From contig CM060080.1 in assembly GCA_030533445.1 (NCBI GenBank), positions 39,550,880 through 39,614,879 on the forward strand: DNA of 64,000 nt. The letters run 5' to 3'. Within the stretch, counting starts at the first letter, position 1. Each line of letters opens with the position of its first letter. Under the pieces are notes generated by a model. It was not told where the DNA came from. It did no database searches and saw nothing but the letters and a program-made list of their open reading frames with translations. The DNA is from Cyprinodon diabolis. Lineage: Eukaryota; Chordata; Actinopteri; Cyprinodontiformes; Cyprinodontidae. Below are positions 1 through 11,300 of the stretch, one piece after another. The position numbers and the translations under genes were made by a program.

Positions 1-1260
1 GTCTGATTGATTACATGTTTAGAAGGTATTGTAATGTCGCCACCATCCCCTAGGGGGCACTGCTGTTCTTTTTAAGCAGAGCCTAGTGCTATGTTAAAAC
101 CTAATGCGATTTCAGTGGCACAAAAATGCCTGCTGCTTAACTTTTGATGCTTGTACATATTAAGATAAGAGGTGTGTCAGGAGCATCTTTGCAGCAGCAG
201 CTGCCTCAGCCGGTCATCTCTTGGGGGTTGAATAAAAAAAGTTAACATATATTGCTGCCAGGTTTTTACATTTTAAGTTAATTTAGGCGTTAATAAACTG
301 TTTCAGAGGAGTGATCATAGCGCTCTGCATCAGCAGTGCTGTGTCTGACTCCCTGCCAGCTCCCAGATCAGCTTCTCTGATTGGTTGATGCGGCGCGTCC
401 AGCAGAAAAAGTTCAATGTTTCCAACTCCAGCATGAGCCTTGAATGCGCTGCTTTAGCTGCTCAGATGCGTCAAGACGCGCTGCTCCTGCTGCTCTAGAC
501 AAGCTGCAGGACCTTTTGATGCGCTTTGATGCATATCAACCATTGATTTTGCATGTAACCCGGCTGCTTCTGCTGCACAAAGTGCTTCCAGTGTGAACGT
601 AACATAACTGGTATTAGCAAGAGAATTAATGCCAAAGCAGAAACATGACTCAAACCAGAGTCGGGTCAAGGGTTAAGTTCACTCTTTCAGGGTGACAGTG
701 ATGAAGAATACACTTTATAAAGCTCTATTTGAAAATAAAGACTCTCAATAAACCCTTGAGTTAATTATAACCTAAGTAGCGCCCCTCTTATTGGTGTTTC
801 ATGGCACAAATAAGCCAATATAATTACCTAATATAGCTGACGCTATAAATTATTAAAATATAATTATGTACCTTTTTTTTCCCATTTTCATATTATGGAA
901 AAATCCTCTTAATACAAGAAAAAAACTGTTTTTGTTTTTAGAAAATTATAACTTATCAGTTAATTGTTCCAAGATTGATAAGATGAATCAACAGGTGGAC
1001 AAATAATAATAACAAATAATAATTCTAGATTTTGAGGTTTTTAGCTCTGTATCTTTAAACACCTTAAAAAAATAAAACAGTAAACAGATATAGAAAACAT
1101 TCAATACCTCACAGTAGGATTTACATGCATAAATCTCAATGTGAGCAAGGAATAGAAAATGTGATGTCTACACATAGATAAAGCTTTTTTATGTAAAAAG
1201 CTGTTTCAGATAAAATCTACTTGTTAAATTTGTGAGTTCCTGTGTTTTCCCTGTTTTTAG
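1..1260 (+). other. Intron of the PACS-family gene (partial)
   Basis: This stretch precedes the first recognisable PACS exon and ends in a pyrimidine-rich tract and AG at 1259-1260. I see no coding exon in it. Positions 300-700 are GC-richer than the AT-rich remainder and may be old repeat DNA, but I cannot assign a family. A CTCF-like motif lies at 49-63 and is listed separately. Confidence 0.6.
49..63 (+). promoter_or_regulatory. CTCF-like motif, one mismatch
   Basis: CCCCTAGGGGGCACT differs from the CCASYAGRKGGCRSY core only at position 3. It lies in the PACS-gene intron. Confidence 0.35.
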
Positions 1261-1484
1261 CAGCTCCAGCAGTCAGGCAGAGCTGATGGGCCTTCAGGTA
1301 GACTACTGGGTGGCTCCAACAGAGAGGAAGAAAGACGTGGAGAAGCGGGACCCCTCCTCTAAAAACACTCTGAAGTGCAATTTTCGCTCGCTGCAGGTCA
1401 GCAGACTTCCACTTGGGGGTGCAGAACCAAGCCCCCAGCCCACTATGTCTATGACCGTAGTAACCAAGGAGAAAAATAAGAAGG
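1261..1484 (+). CDS. PACS-family gene, third-from-last exon
   Basis: The exon encodes the stretch from the serine run through VDYWVAP to KEKNKK. The acceptor is a tandem TAGCAG at 1258-1263, so a second in-frame acceptor three bases downstream is possible. The donor is GT at 1485-1486 and the exon ends one base into the valine codon. Confidence 0.88.
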
Positions 1485-2169
1485 GTTTGTTTTGCTCCTT
1501 GTTTCCTCTTTATTTAATAATCATGCTTAAAATGCAGTGATTTACCGTGCAGAATGCAGACTGATTCTGAATCGATCAGTTACTAACAGTGTGGATTTCT
1601 GTCGTCACGTTCTGACAGTAATGTTTCTGCCGAAAAAAAGCAAAGACAAGGAGGTGGAGTCAAAGAGTCAACTGATTGAGGGCATCAGTCGCCTAATCTG
1701 CACCGCCAAACAACAGCAAACCATGCTGAGAGGTAACTTTTAAAACATCAAGACTGTTTTGGGTTGTTTAATTCTCGTTTTACGTGTTTTAATGTGTGTT
1801 TTTTTTTTTTTTTTGTTGTGAACTGAAACATTTAAAAAGGTTTTTTTGATTTCTATACGATTTTCTATATCATTGAATCGGCACCACACACACATGGTGC
1901 TGCACAAGTGTGCAATCATGTTCCTTTAATTTTATAAACTGGCAACATGGCAGGAAAGTAAAAATTAAAACATTTTGAATTTTATTTATAGCTTGGGATT
2001 AGTTCTAGTTTTATTAAGTATTAATGTTCTGTTCTCTGTCTTCTCTGCAGTGCTGATTGATGGCGTTGAGTGGAACGATGTCAAGTTTTTCCAGTTAGCG
2101 GCTCAATGGTCCTCACACGTCAAACACTTTCCCGTTGGGATCTTTGGCCACACTAAAGGCCCCTACTAG
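1261..2169 (+). CDS. PACS-family sorting protein (probably pacs2), last three coding exons, 5' part outside window
   Basis: Joined exons 1261-1484, 1619-1732 and 2051-2169 give 151 codons and a TAG stop at 2167-2169; one base at 1261 completes a codon from the previous exon. PACS proteins are cytosolic adaptors that link acidic-cluster motifs of cargo such as furin to AP-1/AP-3 coats and COPI, and also act at ER-mitochondria contacts. Recognisable C-terminal segments include [49 protein letters not shown] and [18 protein letters not shown]. Splice junctions are AAGAAGG|gtttgt, gacag|TA, GAGAG|gtaact and ctgcag|TG; all keep the frame. The paralogue (PACS1 or PACS2) is not settled. Human PACS2 shares chromosome 14 with DCAF5 and ACTN1, which favours pacs2 weakly. 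Confidence 0.92.
1619..1732 (+). CDS. PACS-family gene, penultimate exon
   Basis: This exon completes the split valine codon, then reads [11 protein letters not shown] through [18 protein letters not shown]. The acceptor AG is at 1617-1618 and the donor GT at 1733-1734. The exon is 114 nt long and is bounded by phase-1 introns on both sides. Confidence 0.88.
2051..2169 (+). CDS. PACS-family gene, terminal coding exon
   Basis: The exon starts after tctctgcag and reads [32 protein letters not shown], ending in TKGPY and TAG. This is the highly conserved C-terminus of PACS proteins. The 3' UTR follows. Confidence 0.9.
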
Positions 2170-2501
2170 CAGCACCTTGAAAAGAGACTGAACAAAGGAG
2201 GACAACCCCCCATTTTCCCTTGTGCCAAGATCCCTCCTTTTATTCTGCTGTCTTAAGTTAAACTCCTGCTCTCCACTGTTGCTTCTGTCCGATTATTTAA
2301 CATTAATATTTTTTTATTTATGTAAAGCTGCCAGGTTCAACTCTGCTTTAAAAGCTGCTGTTTTGTAGACCTTTGAAAAAATAATGTTCATAAAAGGCTT
2401 TTAACCTTTAACATGTTGAGTGAGTCATCAGGTAGACTTGTGTTTTATTTTTCGCCGTTGTTTCATTTTAATCGTTGTGTTTTTTAAAGGATTGTATTAA
2501 A
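2170..2501 (+). other. Putative 3' UTR of the PACS-family gene
   Basis: No AATAAA is obvious near the stop. The best candidate polyadenylation hexamer I see is the variant ATTAAA at 2496-2501. The end point is an inference. Confidence 0.4.
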
Positions 2502-2872
2502 CCAGCAAAATGAGTATAGTACTTAAAGAACACACAAAAAAACAGAAGAGGAGTGGCAATCTGGGTTTTTTCCAGGTTTTATTTGCCCAGATGTTAAAAA
2601 AAAAAAAAAGGTGCAATAGAACTCTACGTAAAATCAATGAATTGAACTGTCATTGTTAAAAGACGATTTTTTTCACTCCATACATTCACAGTTGTTTTAT
2701 ATTTCTACCTCTATAACTCAAGATTAAGCAAGTGTTATGAACATAAATGAAAAATAACTTTTTTAAATGAATTAGAATACAAAAATAATAAAGTGAATTT
2801 AGGGAATCGATAAACATTGGAGGCTAACAATCAAGGCTGGGAGGCTTCAAAGATGTGCTTAAAACCTCCTGG

Positions 2873-2887
2873 CCAGCAGGGGGTAGT
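2873..2887 (+). promoter_or_regulatory. CTCF-like motif, one mismatch
   Basis: CCAGCAGGGGGTAGT has T in place of C in the GGC triplet. It lies just downstream of the PACS-family gene and could be a decayed site. Confidence 0.35.
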
Positions 2888-3415
2888 AGATATTAACGCA
2901 AAACATAAACCTACAAAAATTTTTCTTTGTAGCGCAGTTTTATAATTGAATAGAATTATTTAAAACTAAACTAAATTATAATTGGAAGCCTAAAATTCTT
3001 TCCTTTTTTTTTTTTTTGCAACTTTAGGCCAAATGTGAAACGAATGATGAAATTTTCATGGCAGCTAGTGAGCTTAGCGTAGCATAAACACTAAAAAGAG
3101 CACTAAAAGGCTGGGCTTGCTGTTAGAATAAAACAATTTGCCTGCCAGCATTCCTTAATATTGTCCTTAGAAAGGTTCAATGTCAAACCTGAAAAAAAAA
3201 CAAAGCCAAAGGGTTTAGTGCGCTCCATTAAAGATAAAAAAGGTAAAACATTGGGCTTGATTAACTGGGGGTAGTTAAAGGAAGTAAAAAAAACTTTGGC
3301 TACATTATTGGTTTTGAAGAAACTGCACAAAACAAATTATTTTAACACCTCCTTGTAGATTTTTTTGATAAATATTACCAATATTTTGGTTTCAATATAT
3401 AGATCATAGCCCCTA

Positions 3416-3679
3416 CACTGCAAAAGTCTAAATGAGTCTTTTTTTTTCTTAAATTAATTGTATTTGTACTTAAATTGAGAAGATAAGTGAGATACTTTGC
3501 CAATGGAACAAGAAAATTTACATTTAAAATTATATTTCAAGTGCATATGATCTAATCACCTTATTTTAAAAGTTAAAAACACATTCCATTAGCAAATCAT
3601 CCTGTTTATCTACGCAAATTAAGGGTAAATAGACTTAATTTAAGAAATGTTGACTTATATTTAAATTGTTTTTGCAGTG
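3416..3679. mobile_element. TA-flanked palindromic MITE, copy 1
   Basis: The 264-bp element begins CACTGCAAAAG and ends TTTTTGCAGTG, flanked by TA at 3414-3415 and 3680-3681. The interior has the same cttaa/aagtgcat/ccattagc segments as copies at 26482, 28729 and 47876. The TA duplication suggests mobilisation by a Tc1/mariner-type transposase; this is inference because the element encodes nothing. Confidence 0.75.
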
Positions 3680-5230
3680 TATGCAACTGGCTGACAACTA
3701 GCTTAGCTAAGGTCAAAGGTCAAAAGAAAATATGTTTTAATTTTATTGAAATTGGAGGAACCCTGATGTGTTTGTCCTCCTTTAACTGACCCTGGGTGTA
3801 TGTTCAAAAAGGCATAACTATTCATTTTTGTTTTTCCACGTAAATTTGAATACCGTCTAGAAAAGTTTAGATCTGACCTTAAAAATAAGAAAAAGTATCT
3901 CTATTATATTTGAAGTAATTCCTCCCTAAAGGGAAAGTAAAGATTTTAAGTGATGAGTTTCTGTAGTTATCAGTTTTCTCTATCTGCAGTAGATCTATTT
4001 CATATCCCTGTGAGTTTATGGAAAAGTCAATAATTTTACAAATGTAAGAAATTTGTGTAGCTCCTGTTGATGCAGGACTGCTTCTTTCATGGGATGATTA
4101 TTTGTCTTTTTGACGAGTAAATTTTTTCCAGTTTTCTCTAAACTTCAACTTAATCGACTAAAATCTGACCTCCTATCTGTCTACATGTTAGCATGTCCCT
4201 GCTCTGAGGATTTATCAACTTTTCCACAAACTCACAGGGATATAATATTTCTACTACAGATGCTACTTTGCTTTAGAAAAGCCAGAGATGTTTAATTCTG
4301 CAGAGCTTTTGAAAAAAGTAGCTATTTTTTCTTTGGCCAACAGAAGCTTATTTATCACAATTCGCTCAACCCGTGTGGGTCACCTATTTCAGAATGTCGA
4401 GGTGAATTTATCAAAGGTACTTTACTGTAAAGCACTTTTAAATGTTTGTCTAATTTAGATTAGTGTGAATAAATTGTCCCTTGGAACCTGTAGTTACAAA
4501 CGTCTGGCTGCTGTAAACCACTATAGGTTTAACAACAGCGCAAACAGTGGCGCCACCATTTATATGTAAAGTTAGCCCAGCCGCTGTATCCCATATACTA
4601 TTAAAAATGATTAATCTCAGTATGAGGTCTTAATGGAGTATTGTAGAATTTAGTTCCTATACTCTGAGTTTAAAGCAGAATGTTTGTCTTTCCAGTCTTA
4701 GCCGTGTGTCACACTTGTTCTGCCCACAAACTGTTACTGAGTAGAAGACTGATTACGACCCTTATCATTTTTATATAAGTGCCTAAATTGCATAAGTTTG
4801 ACAAATCAATGTAAGTATACCTGCCTACTGTGGTGCTAATCCTGAGCCCAACATGAAAAAATAAATGGCGACATAAACAAAAACAGCTGTTTCTGTTCAA
4901 GTAAGAAAAGTAATAGCAATCAATCACATTCAAGCAACTGAGCACTGAGTCAAAAAGCACTAGAACCCATTATTGTTACAAAGATCTTTGTTTTCTTCTG
5001 TTTGTAAAATATATTTTTATTTTAAGTGTTCTCCCAGAGAAGGCTTCTTAAGACTGAATGTTGCTTAAAGACTACCACTGTAATCCCAAAAACTGGGAAT
5101 AATAAAACTACTACTATACGCACTAAAATCTGTTTTTTATTGCCTTCGTTTTCCAACTGTTGCTATTTTTTTTAAGGTTTTGGTTAAAATAAAATAATAA
5201 ACACCCAGAACTACAAAAGCAATGATAAGC

Positions 5231-5765
5231 AGCTTGAACACCTGGTTCAGAGAGAACAACCTCTGCATCAATGTGAAGAAGACTAAGGAGATGTGGATTT
5301 TAGAAGACTACCCCAGAGGAGCAGCTGGTCTCCATCTGCAGGTACCGGGGTCTGCATATATCCAGTGACCTCAACACTTCCTGTCTGGTCAGGAAAGCCC
5401 ATCAGCATCTCTGCTTCCTCAGGAAGCTGCATAGGGCTGTACTCGGGCGCTCAGTCCTGCTGAACTTTTATCACTATGTGGTGGAGAGCGTTCTCTGCTT
5501 CTGCATCACTGTGTGGCACAGTTGCACTGCTGCTGATGGCTCTGCAGAGTGGTTACGGCAGGCTGTATGACTATAGGGCACAGTATACCCTCCACCTTGG
5601 AACACTGCACAGCAAGATGCAGGTAAAGGATGCTCCGGATCAAGAAGGACTCCATCCATCTTGCACATAGACTGTTTCAGCATCTCCAATCAGGCAGACG
5701 GCTGAGGAGCATGCAGAGCAAAACCACCAGACTCAGAAACAGCGTCTACCCTGCAGCTGTTACTG
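5231..5765 (+). pseudogene. Decayed LINE reverse transcriptase, C-terminal fragment
   Basis: Translation with frameshifts and stops recovers motifs of a jockey-superclade LINE (CR1/L2/Rex1 type): LNTWFRENNLCINVKKTKEM near 5232-5291, and near the end RIKKDSIHLAHRLFQHLQSGRR followed by SKTTRLRNSVYPAAV. These correspond to the last part of the RT domain and its C-terminal tail. In-frame stops and frame changes show it is dead. No 5' part is present, as expected for a 5'-truncated insertion. Confidence 0.75.
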
Positions 5766-5849
5766 TTGAACCAATTCCACACCTAATTCAGCTTCTGTTT
5801 CTTTTTTTTCTACCAAGCTTTTGACTGACAGGTTAATTGGTATCTCTAA

Positions 5850-6060
5850 ATTGCCCTTAGGTGGGAGTGTGTGTGTGCATGGCTGTGTCTCTTCATGTGT
5901 CTCTGTGGCCCTGAGACAAATTGGCATCCTGTCCAGGGTGTACCCCGCCTCTGGAACATAGACGGCCAGAGATAGGGTCGCCCCACCAAGACCCTGACGG
6001 AATAAGCTGGAGAGGGTGGAGGGATAGAGCTTATCAAACTGGGACCGGAATCTAAATATT
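5850..6060. repeat. Degenerate retroelement-tail repeat
   Basis: Contains a run of phrases that recur widely in fish genomes: gtgtgtgtgcatggctgtgtc, catcctgtccagggtgtacc, ccgcctctgg and ataagctggagagggtgg. It may belong with the LINE fragment just upstream. The class is not certain. Confidence 0.5.
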
Positions 6061-7019
6061 GTGCCACAAAAATGCAATAAATCAAGTTCAGACATTCGTT
6101 TAAAAGCAGAAGCTGATTCCTTTCTCTAAGTTATATAATAATAAAATTACTTGCAGAAGTGTTTTATACCCCTATTTTTTGGGACAAATGTACCTCAATT
6201 GATATGAATCACATTGCAAAATTATTCATAACCCTAAAGCTTTCATATTATGTCACATTATATTTTAAAAAAAAGTTGAATAGAGTTTTAGTCTAGATAG
6301 TCTGTCTTCCCTGAGTCTTTAAAAGTCTTACAAATCTTTGAAGTAAAACTCCTCATAATTATGCCTTGAACTCAAGTCAGAGTAGATCCAAAGTGACTGT
6401 AAAAGTGTTTCTTGATAACAGCAGTAAAAGCAGTCCGCAGAATGGATCCAGCTTTTCTTTATTAGCTTGCTGAGCTTTATTAATTCACTTGGTCTGATGC
6501 CGCCACCCCAGCAGATAACCTCACTAGAGCTTGCACCATTCACAAGAGAGAAGAAATGCAGCATCCAGCTGCAAACACTGAAGGATCTAAACTTCTCTAA
6601 GAAGTCAGAGCCAATTACAGGACGATAAAGACGTTTCCTGAACTTCCCAACTGCTGTTTTTGTGAATGACAGACACTTAATTTAATTTAAATGCAAAACT
6701 TTTAAATGTGAAAAACCTTTAAAGACACGCTCTAAAAGACCTGCAGGTGTAATTGCAGCAAAGGTTGTACCAGAGAATATTGATTCAGAGATGGAAAATC
6801 ACATAAACCCTTATAAATGGAGTTTGTTGTCTAAATGATACATACAGACAGCTCTGGGATGATGATCCACTTCAACCGAGAAACTCTCAGCTGTATAGAT
6901 CATTTGCTGTTCTTATGCTCATAACTTTGAGGTAGTCCAAAACTTTTTAGAACACACAATACCCCTTTGAAAGGTGTCTGCGCTACCAGAGCCACAGTAT
7001 TTCTTTTTATAGCAGTGTC

Positions 7020-7376
7020 TAGGGCTGAAACCATCGGATTATTGAAATAATCTTCAACTAATTAATTAATCGATTAATCACTAACTTGAGTATAGAGACT
7101 GTAAAACAGGCCTTTTGCTGACAGAGTGACCCATTTAGATCAGTAATTATACCAAGATTGTAAAAAAAAATAAAAAATAAACATTTTGCAATTAAGATAA
7201 AAAAAAATAAAATAAATTTTCTTCCATCAATATGCTCCATCCAGAATTCCTAAAGTGGAAAACTTTTTGTTTCACCTGGTTTCATTTTGTAAAAAATTGT
7301 CGGATTATTAATTCATTGAAAAAATTTAAATTATAAGATTAATCAATTTGCAAAATAATTGTTAGTTGTAACCATA
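7020..7376. mobile_element. hAT-type MITE, copy 1 (imperfect TSD)
   Basis: Begins TAGGGCTGAAACC and ends in a decayed inverse GTTAGTTGTAACCATA. The flanking octamers gcagtgtc (7012-7019) and gcactatc (7377-7384) agree at 6 of 8 positions, consistent with an old 8-bp target duplication. The interior shares tgacagagtgaccc and attataccaagattgtaaaa with copies at 9303 and 42947. Confidence 0.7.
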
Positions 7377-7378
7377 GC

Positions 7379-7692
7379 ACTATCCCTTTTTGGCATTTAA
7401 TACCTTTAAAAATATGTTGTTTTTTTCCCCACAAAATTATTTTTTTATCCTGCATATTTTCCAATTCTCCTGTATAGAAGGGGCCAAAATCAGTTTTTTA
7501 TGCACCCCTGAAATTTTGTTTATATTGAAAAAAATTCCACTATCCTTTTCTCACATTTAAATACCTTTAAAAATATGTTTTTTTCCCACACAAAATGTTT
7601 TTTTTATTCTGCATATATTCCAGTTTTCCTGTACAGAAGGGGCTAAAATCTGTTTGTTTTTTTATGCAAATGTTGTTTATAATGAAAGAAAT
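7379..7692. repeat. 160-bp tandem duplication, two diverged units
   Basis: Unit 1 is 7379-7538 and unit 2 is 7539-7692. Both start actatcc, then share acctttaaaaatatg, a T-run, cctgta(t/c)agaaggggc and a T-rich end. The units differ by scattered substitutions and small indels. The first unit starts at the right boundary of the 7020-7376 MITE. Confidence 0.7.
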
Positions 7693-8058
7693 TCACACTT
7701 GTTTTTTTATTTATCGCTTAAACTTAAATTTAAAGAGTAAAATGTTCAGAAAAGTTAAGCATAGTAAAAATGCTAAAGCAAATGCATTGAAAAAAATAAA
7801 TAAATTAAAAGTCTTTGCACACTAGTTTTATTCCAATTTCTCTGCGTCAAAAGCTCAAACTCAGATCACCACCAACGGTTAAATAGCGAATAAAACGTGT
7901 TATTTTTTAAATGAATATTTAATTGAGGTGTAGTTTGGTGGATCACCGAATGACAGCGGCGGAGGGAGGCACGAAGCTGCTTCCAGACAACTGAGACCAA
8001 ACAGAGGAGGTGCGAAACAACGCCGACATCAGGAGCCGCGCAGTGCCTGGCCACCATA

Positions 8059-8144
8059 ATGTAGAACTAAACCAGCTAGAGCAGTCTTGTGCCACATCTA
8101 CCCATTTACATAACCAGATGTATCGGGTGGAGTGGCGGATTTAA
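8059..8144 (+). promoter_or_regulatory. dcaf5: Two candidate uORFs ahead of dcaf5
   Basis: ATG directly followed by TAG at 8059-8064 is a minimal start-stop element. A second short frame, ATG 8118 to TAA 8142-8144, encodes 8 residues and ends 29 nt before the dcaf5 start codon. Both matter only if transcription starts upstream of 8059, which I cannot see. Confidence 0.45.
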
Positions 8145-8173
8145 AGGGCCTGTTTCTTTCCAGCGTGCTTAAA

Positions 8174-8381
8174 ATGAAGGAGCTGAAGGGCTGCGGTATG
8201 CGCTGCTCGGTGGGCTTTCTGTCCCGCAGAGAGCTCACCGGACAGTCGCTCTTAAAGGAGGAGTTCCAGAGGCGAAGGCTGGCAGGCTGCACCAGCCTCT
8301 ACAAGAAGAATCTGGAGGGCCATTTTGGCTGCGTCAACGCCATAGAGTTCTCCAACAACGGCGGGGAATGGCTGGTGTCCG
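8174..8381 (+). CDS. dcaf5: dcaf5 exon 1 (coding part)
   Basis: Encodes [20 protein letters not shown] through [21 protein letters not shown], the start of the first WD repeat. The donor is TCCG|gtaagt. Confidence 0.93.
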
Positions 8382-11300
8382 GTAAGTTCCAGTTTTACTG
8401 TTAGCATGCTAGCGGCTGTCAGCTGGAACGCTTCCTGGGATAGCTAATGCTAGGCTAATGCTAGCTTAGCTTAGCTTAGCCTAGCCTGTTTAGCTAGTTA
8501 GCAAACATTAAACTGAACAAACACAAGCTACACAACATTACTTCTTCGTGTCAGTTTCTGAAATTATTAATCTATTCATTAAGCTGTACATTCCTGGCTG
8601 TAATTACCGTAATAACAAAGACTTTCTTGAATTTCAACATTATTTATGTCCCCAGATGATAATAAACAGTCATTTGGGCCAGTTTGACAGCTTGTGGGAG
8701 CCTGCTGTTTACTCCAGAAGCTTTATTACTGCTTTATTAAATATAAATATCAGTGAGGGTGCCAACCTATGGACTACCGTCAACCCCTCTGCTCCTTTCA
8801 GTGACTCTGATGTGAAAATGTACAGTGGATATATTTAGAAAAAGCTGGCAATCCTTTAGTTTAAATCCGTGTTTAGTTTGTAAAAACGTATAATTTTATT
8901 GCGCTTTTGCTTATACAAAAATTATCTGACAACTTCGTGTGTTGATGCCTTTTGTATTTGACTGATAACTTAACTTGTACAGCCATCTATTATTCTCTCA
9001 TTCTTCAGTCTCATATCCAGCATCTTTACATTATTTTGGTTGTTGTTGTTCATCTATCTTCTTATTATTTTCTCTCTATACCTTTTTCCCTTGCAAAATA
9101 AAAATGGCGTCAGGAAAATGAATCTCATGCCATAGGTTCTTTTAACTAAATGTTGTTTTGGATTACAAGTTAAGATGTTTGTTGTCCTTCTTTCTGTAGA
9201 AATTAAATAAAAAGTAAAAACACCTGGTTTCTAAAGAAAATACAAACAGTTTTTTCTCACTGAGCTTTTTGTTTATTTTTCTCATTTAAAGGATGTTGAC
9301 ATAAGGGCTGAAACAATTAATTGAACTAATTGTGATTAATCGCTTATTAAAAATAACCGTCAACTAATTTACTAATCGGTTTATTGTTAAATGGAGTATA
9401 GAGACTCTAAAACATGCCTTTAGCTGACAGAGCGACCCGCTTAGAGCACTGGCTATATCAAAATTGTAAAAAAAAAAAGTTTTTCATCTGTCAATATGTT
9501 CTCTCCATCCATCTATCCATTTCCTGTCATGCTTATCCCTGCTGGGCTCATTAGGGCTGCTGCTGCCTGTCTGCAGCTGTCCAATCCAGAACTCATGAAG
9601 TGGAAACATTTTAGTTTCACCTGGCTTAATTTAGTAAAAAAAAAATCTTCTTTGAGGAACCTTTGGTTGTCTGATTATTAATTGATTAATCAAAAAAAAT
9701 AATCGATGGATTAATCGATTTTAAAATAATTGTTAGTTGCAGCCCTAGTTGACATTTATCAGGTAAAATCACACCAGCAAAATCTGCTGAGGAGCCACAA
9801 GTTATTCTAACTGCAGCAGAAGTTCTACAGGTTGAAGTACAGAGACTCTTTCTCCTTCCTTCGTTACTTATAGGTTTTCTCTTTTTATTGTTTTCCCTCA
9901 TCAGGAGGAGATGACCGGCGTGTTCTTCTATGGGATATGGAGAAATCCCTCCACTCCCATTCCAAGCCTGTGAAACTGAAGGGCGAGCACCTGTCCAACA
10001 TCTTCTGCCTTGCCTTTGACAGCACCAACACCAAAGTCTTCTCTGGTGGTAAGGCGTGCACAGACTCCAGAGGTTTTATTTCACTATAAAACCCCGGGGG
10101 GAAAATAAGACAGAAATCCCTGGAAAGGTGTTTTTATAATTTACATTTGATTAAAAACTTCACATTTTTCCCCTTTTTATATAGAAGTATCAAGAACAAA
10201 TTTAGGGATTTTGTGGTAAAATAAAATGTGACAAAAATGCATTTATAAAAAAATACACCTGGTGTTACCAATAAGCCCAGAAAGCTTTCAGATCAAACAT
10301 CAGAGTAAGTTCAGTATGTGTTTTTTTTCATTGGTTAATCAAGCAGCTTCCTTGATTGTCGCTTTCCTTTATAATTTTTTAGGTTGCATCTCAGTAGAGT
10401 TTATTTTCCCATCATTCAAGCGTCAAGCAGTTTAGGTTGAGTCTACATTTTTGGGGAATAAAATGCCATAAACATAATTTTAGCTACCTTTATTTAGTCT
10501 GCCAAAGTTTGAGCATGACGACCTTGGAAAAAACCCTAATGGACACTATAAAGCTTGCAACTACCAACATGACAAGCTTATCTTTAAAAAAAATGCTTTT
10601 TTAACAAATTACATTTGTTAAGAAAAATATACCAGAAATTTAGCATAAGGACTTTTTAGAGCAGTGTGATTTTGTTAAATTAATTAATTTTTTTAAAAAT
10701 TGCTAATAATTTTGTGCATATTTTAAGGAATCCTGTTGTTTTCTTGCTTAATCCACAGGAAATGATGAACAGGTGATTCTTCACGATGTGGAGAGGTGGG
10801 TCAAAGCAAAGCGCACTATTGTCTGTAAAGCCCCATAAATCAGGCAGCCCAGCTGAGGCTCAGACTGATGATCCAATCAACACGTGACCCACTGTTTCTC
10901 TTGCAGACGGGAAACTCTGAACGTGTTCCTGCATATAGATGCTGTGTACAGCTTATCTGTCAGTCCAGTCAACGACAACATATTTGCAAGCTCGTCTGAT
11001 GACGGGCGCGTTCTGATCTGGGACACTCGTGAGCCGCCGCATGGAGGTGAGGACGGAAGGATTACATGTTAAAATCAGGAAGGATGCTTTGATTTTTTTG
11101 ATGGAAAATAATATAATGTCATGCCAGTTATATCATATGTAGGCTTCAGTGTTTCCAACAGGATTTTAGGAGACTGTGGTGGGAGAGTCTCTGATCCTCG
11201 GGCGTTTTCATGTGTGCACATTTTTAAGTGTGGTGTATCCCACTTAAAGGGGAACGCCGGGTTTTTTTTTTTTACATTGGGCCCTTGATTTTCCGTTATT

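Larger units (their letters stand above)
2502..8050. other. Intergenic region between the PACS-family gene and dcaf5
   Basis: AT-rich DNA with no supported gene. It contains a TA-flanked MITE (3416-3679), a decayed LINE (5231-6060), a hAT MITE (7020-7376) and a diverged 160-bp tandem duplication (7379-7692). Between about 3700 and 5200 I see nothing that I can name. Confidence 0.6.

Noticed and set aside
8132..8173. An upstream extension of dcaf5 exon 1 to 8132
   Set aside because: The codon at 8132 is GTG, not ATG, and the added residues have no counterpart in DCAF5. ATG 8174 gives the family-like N-terminus.
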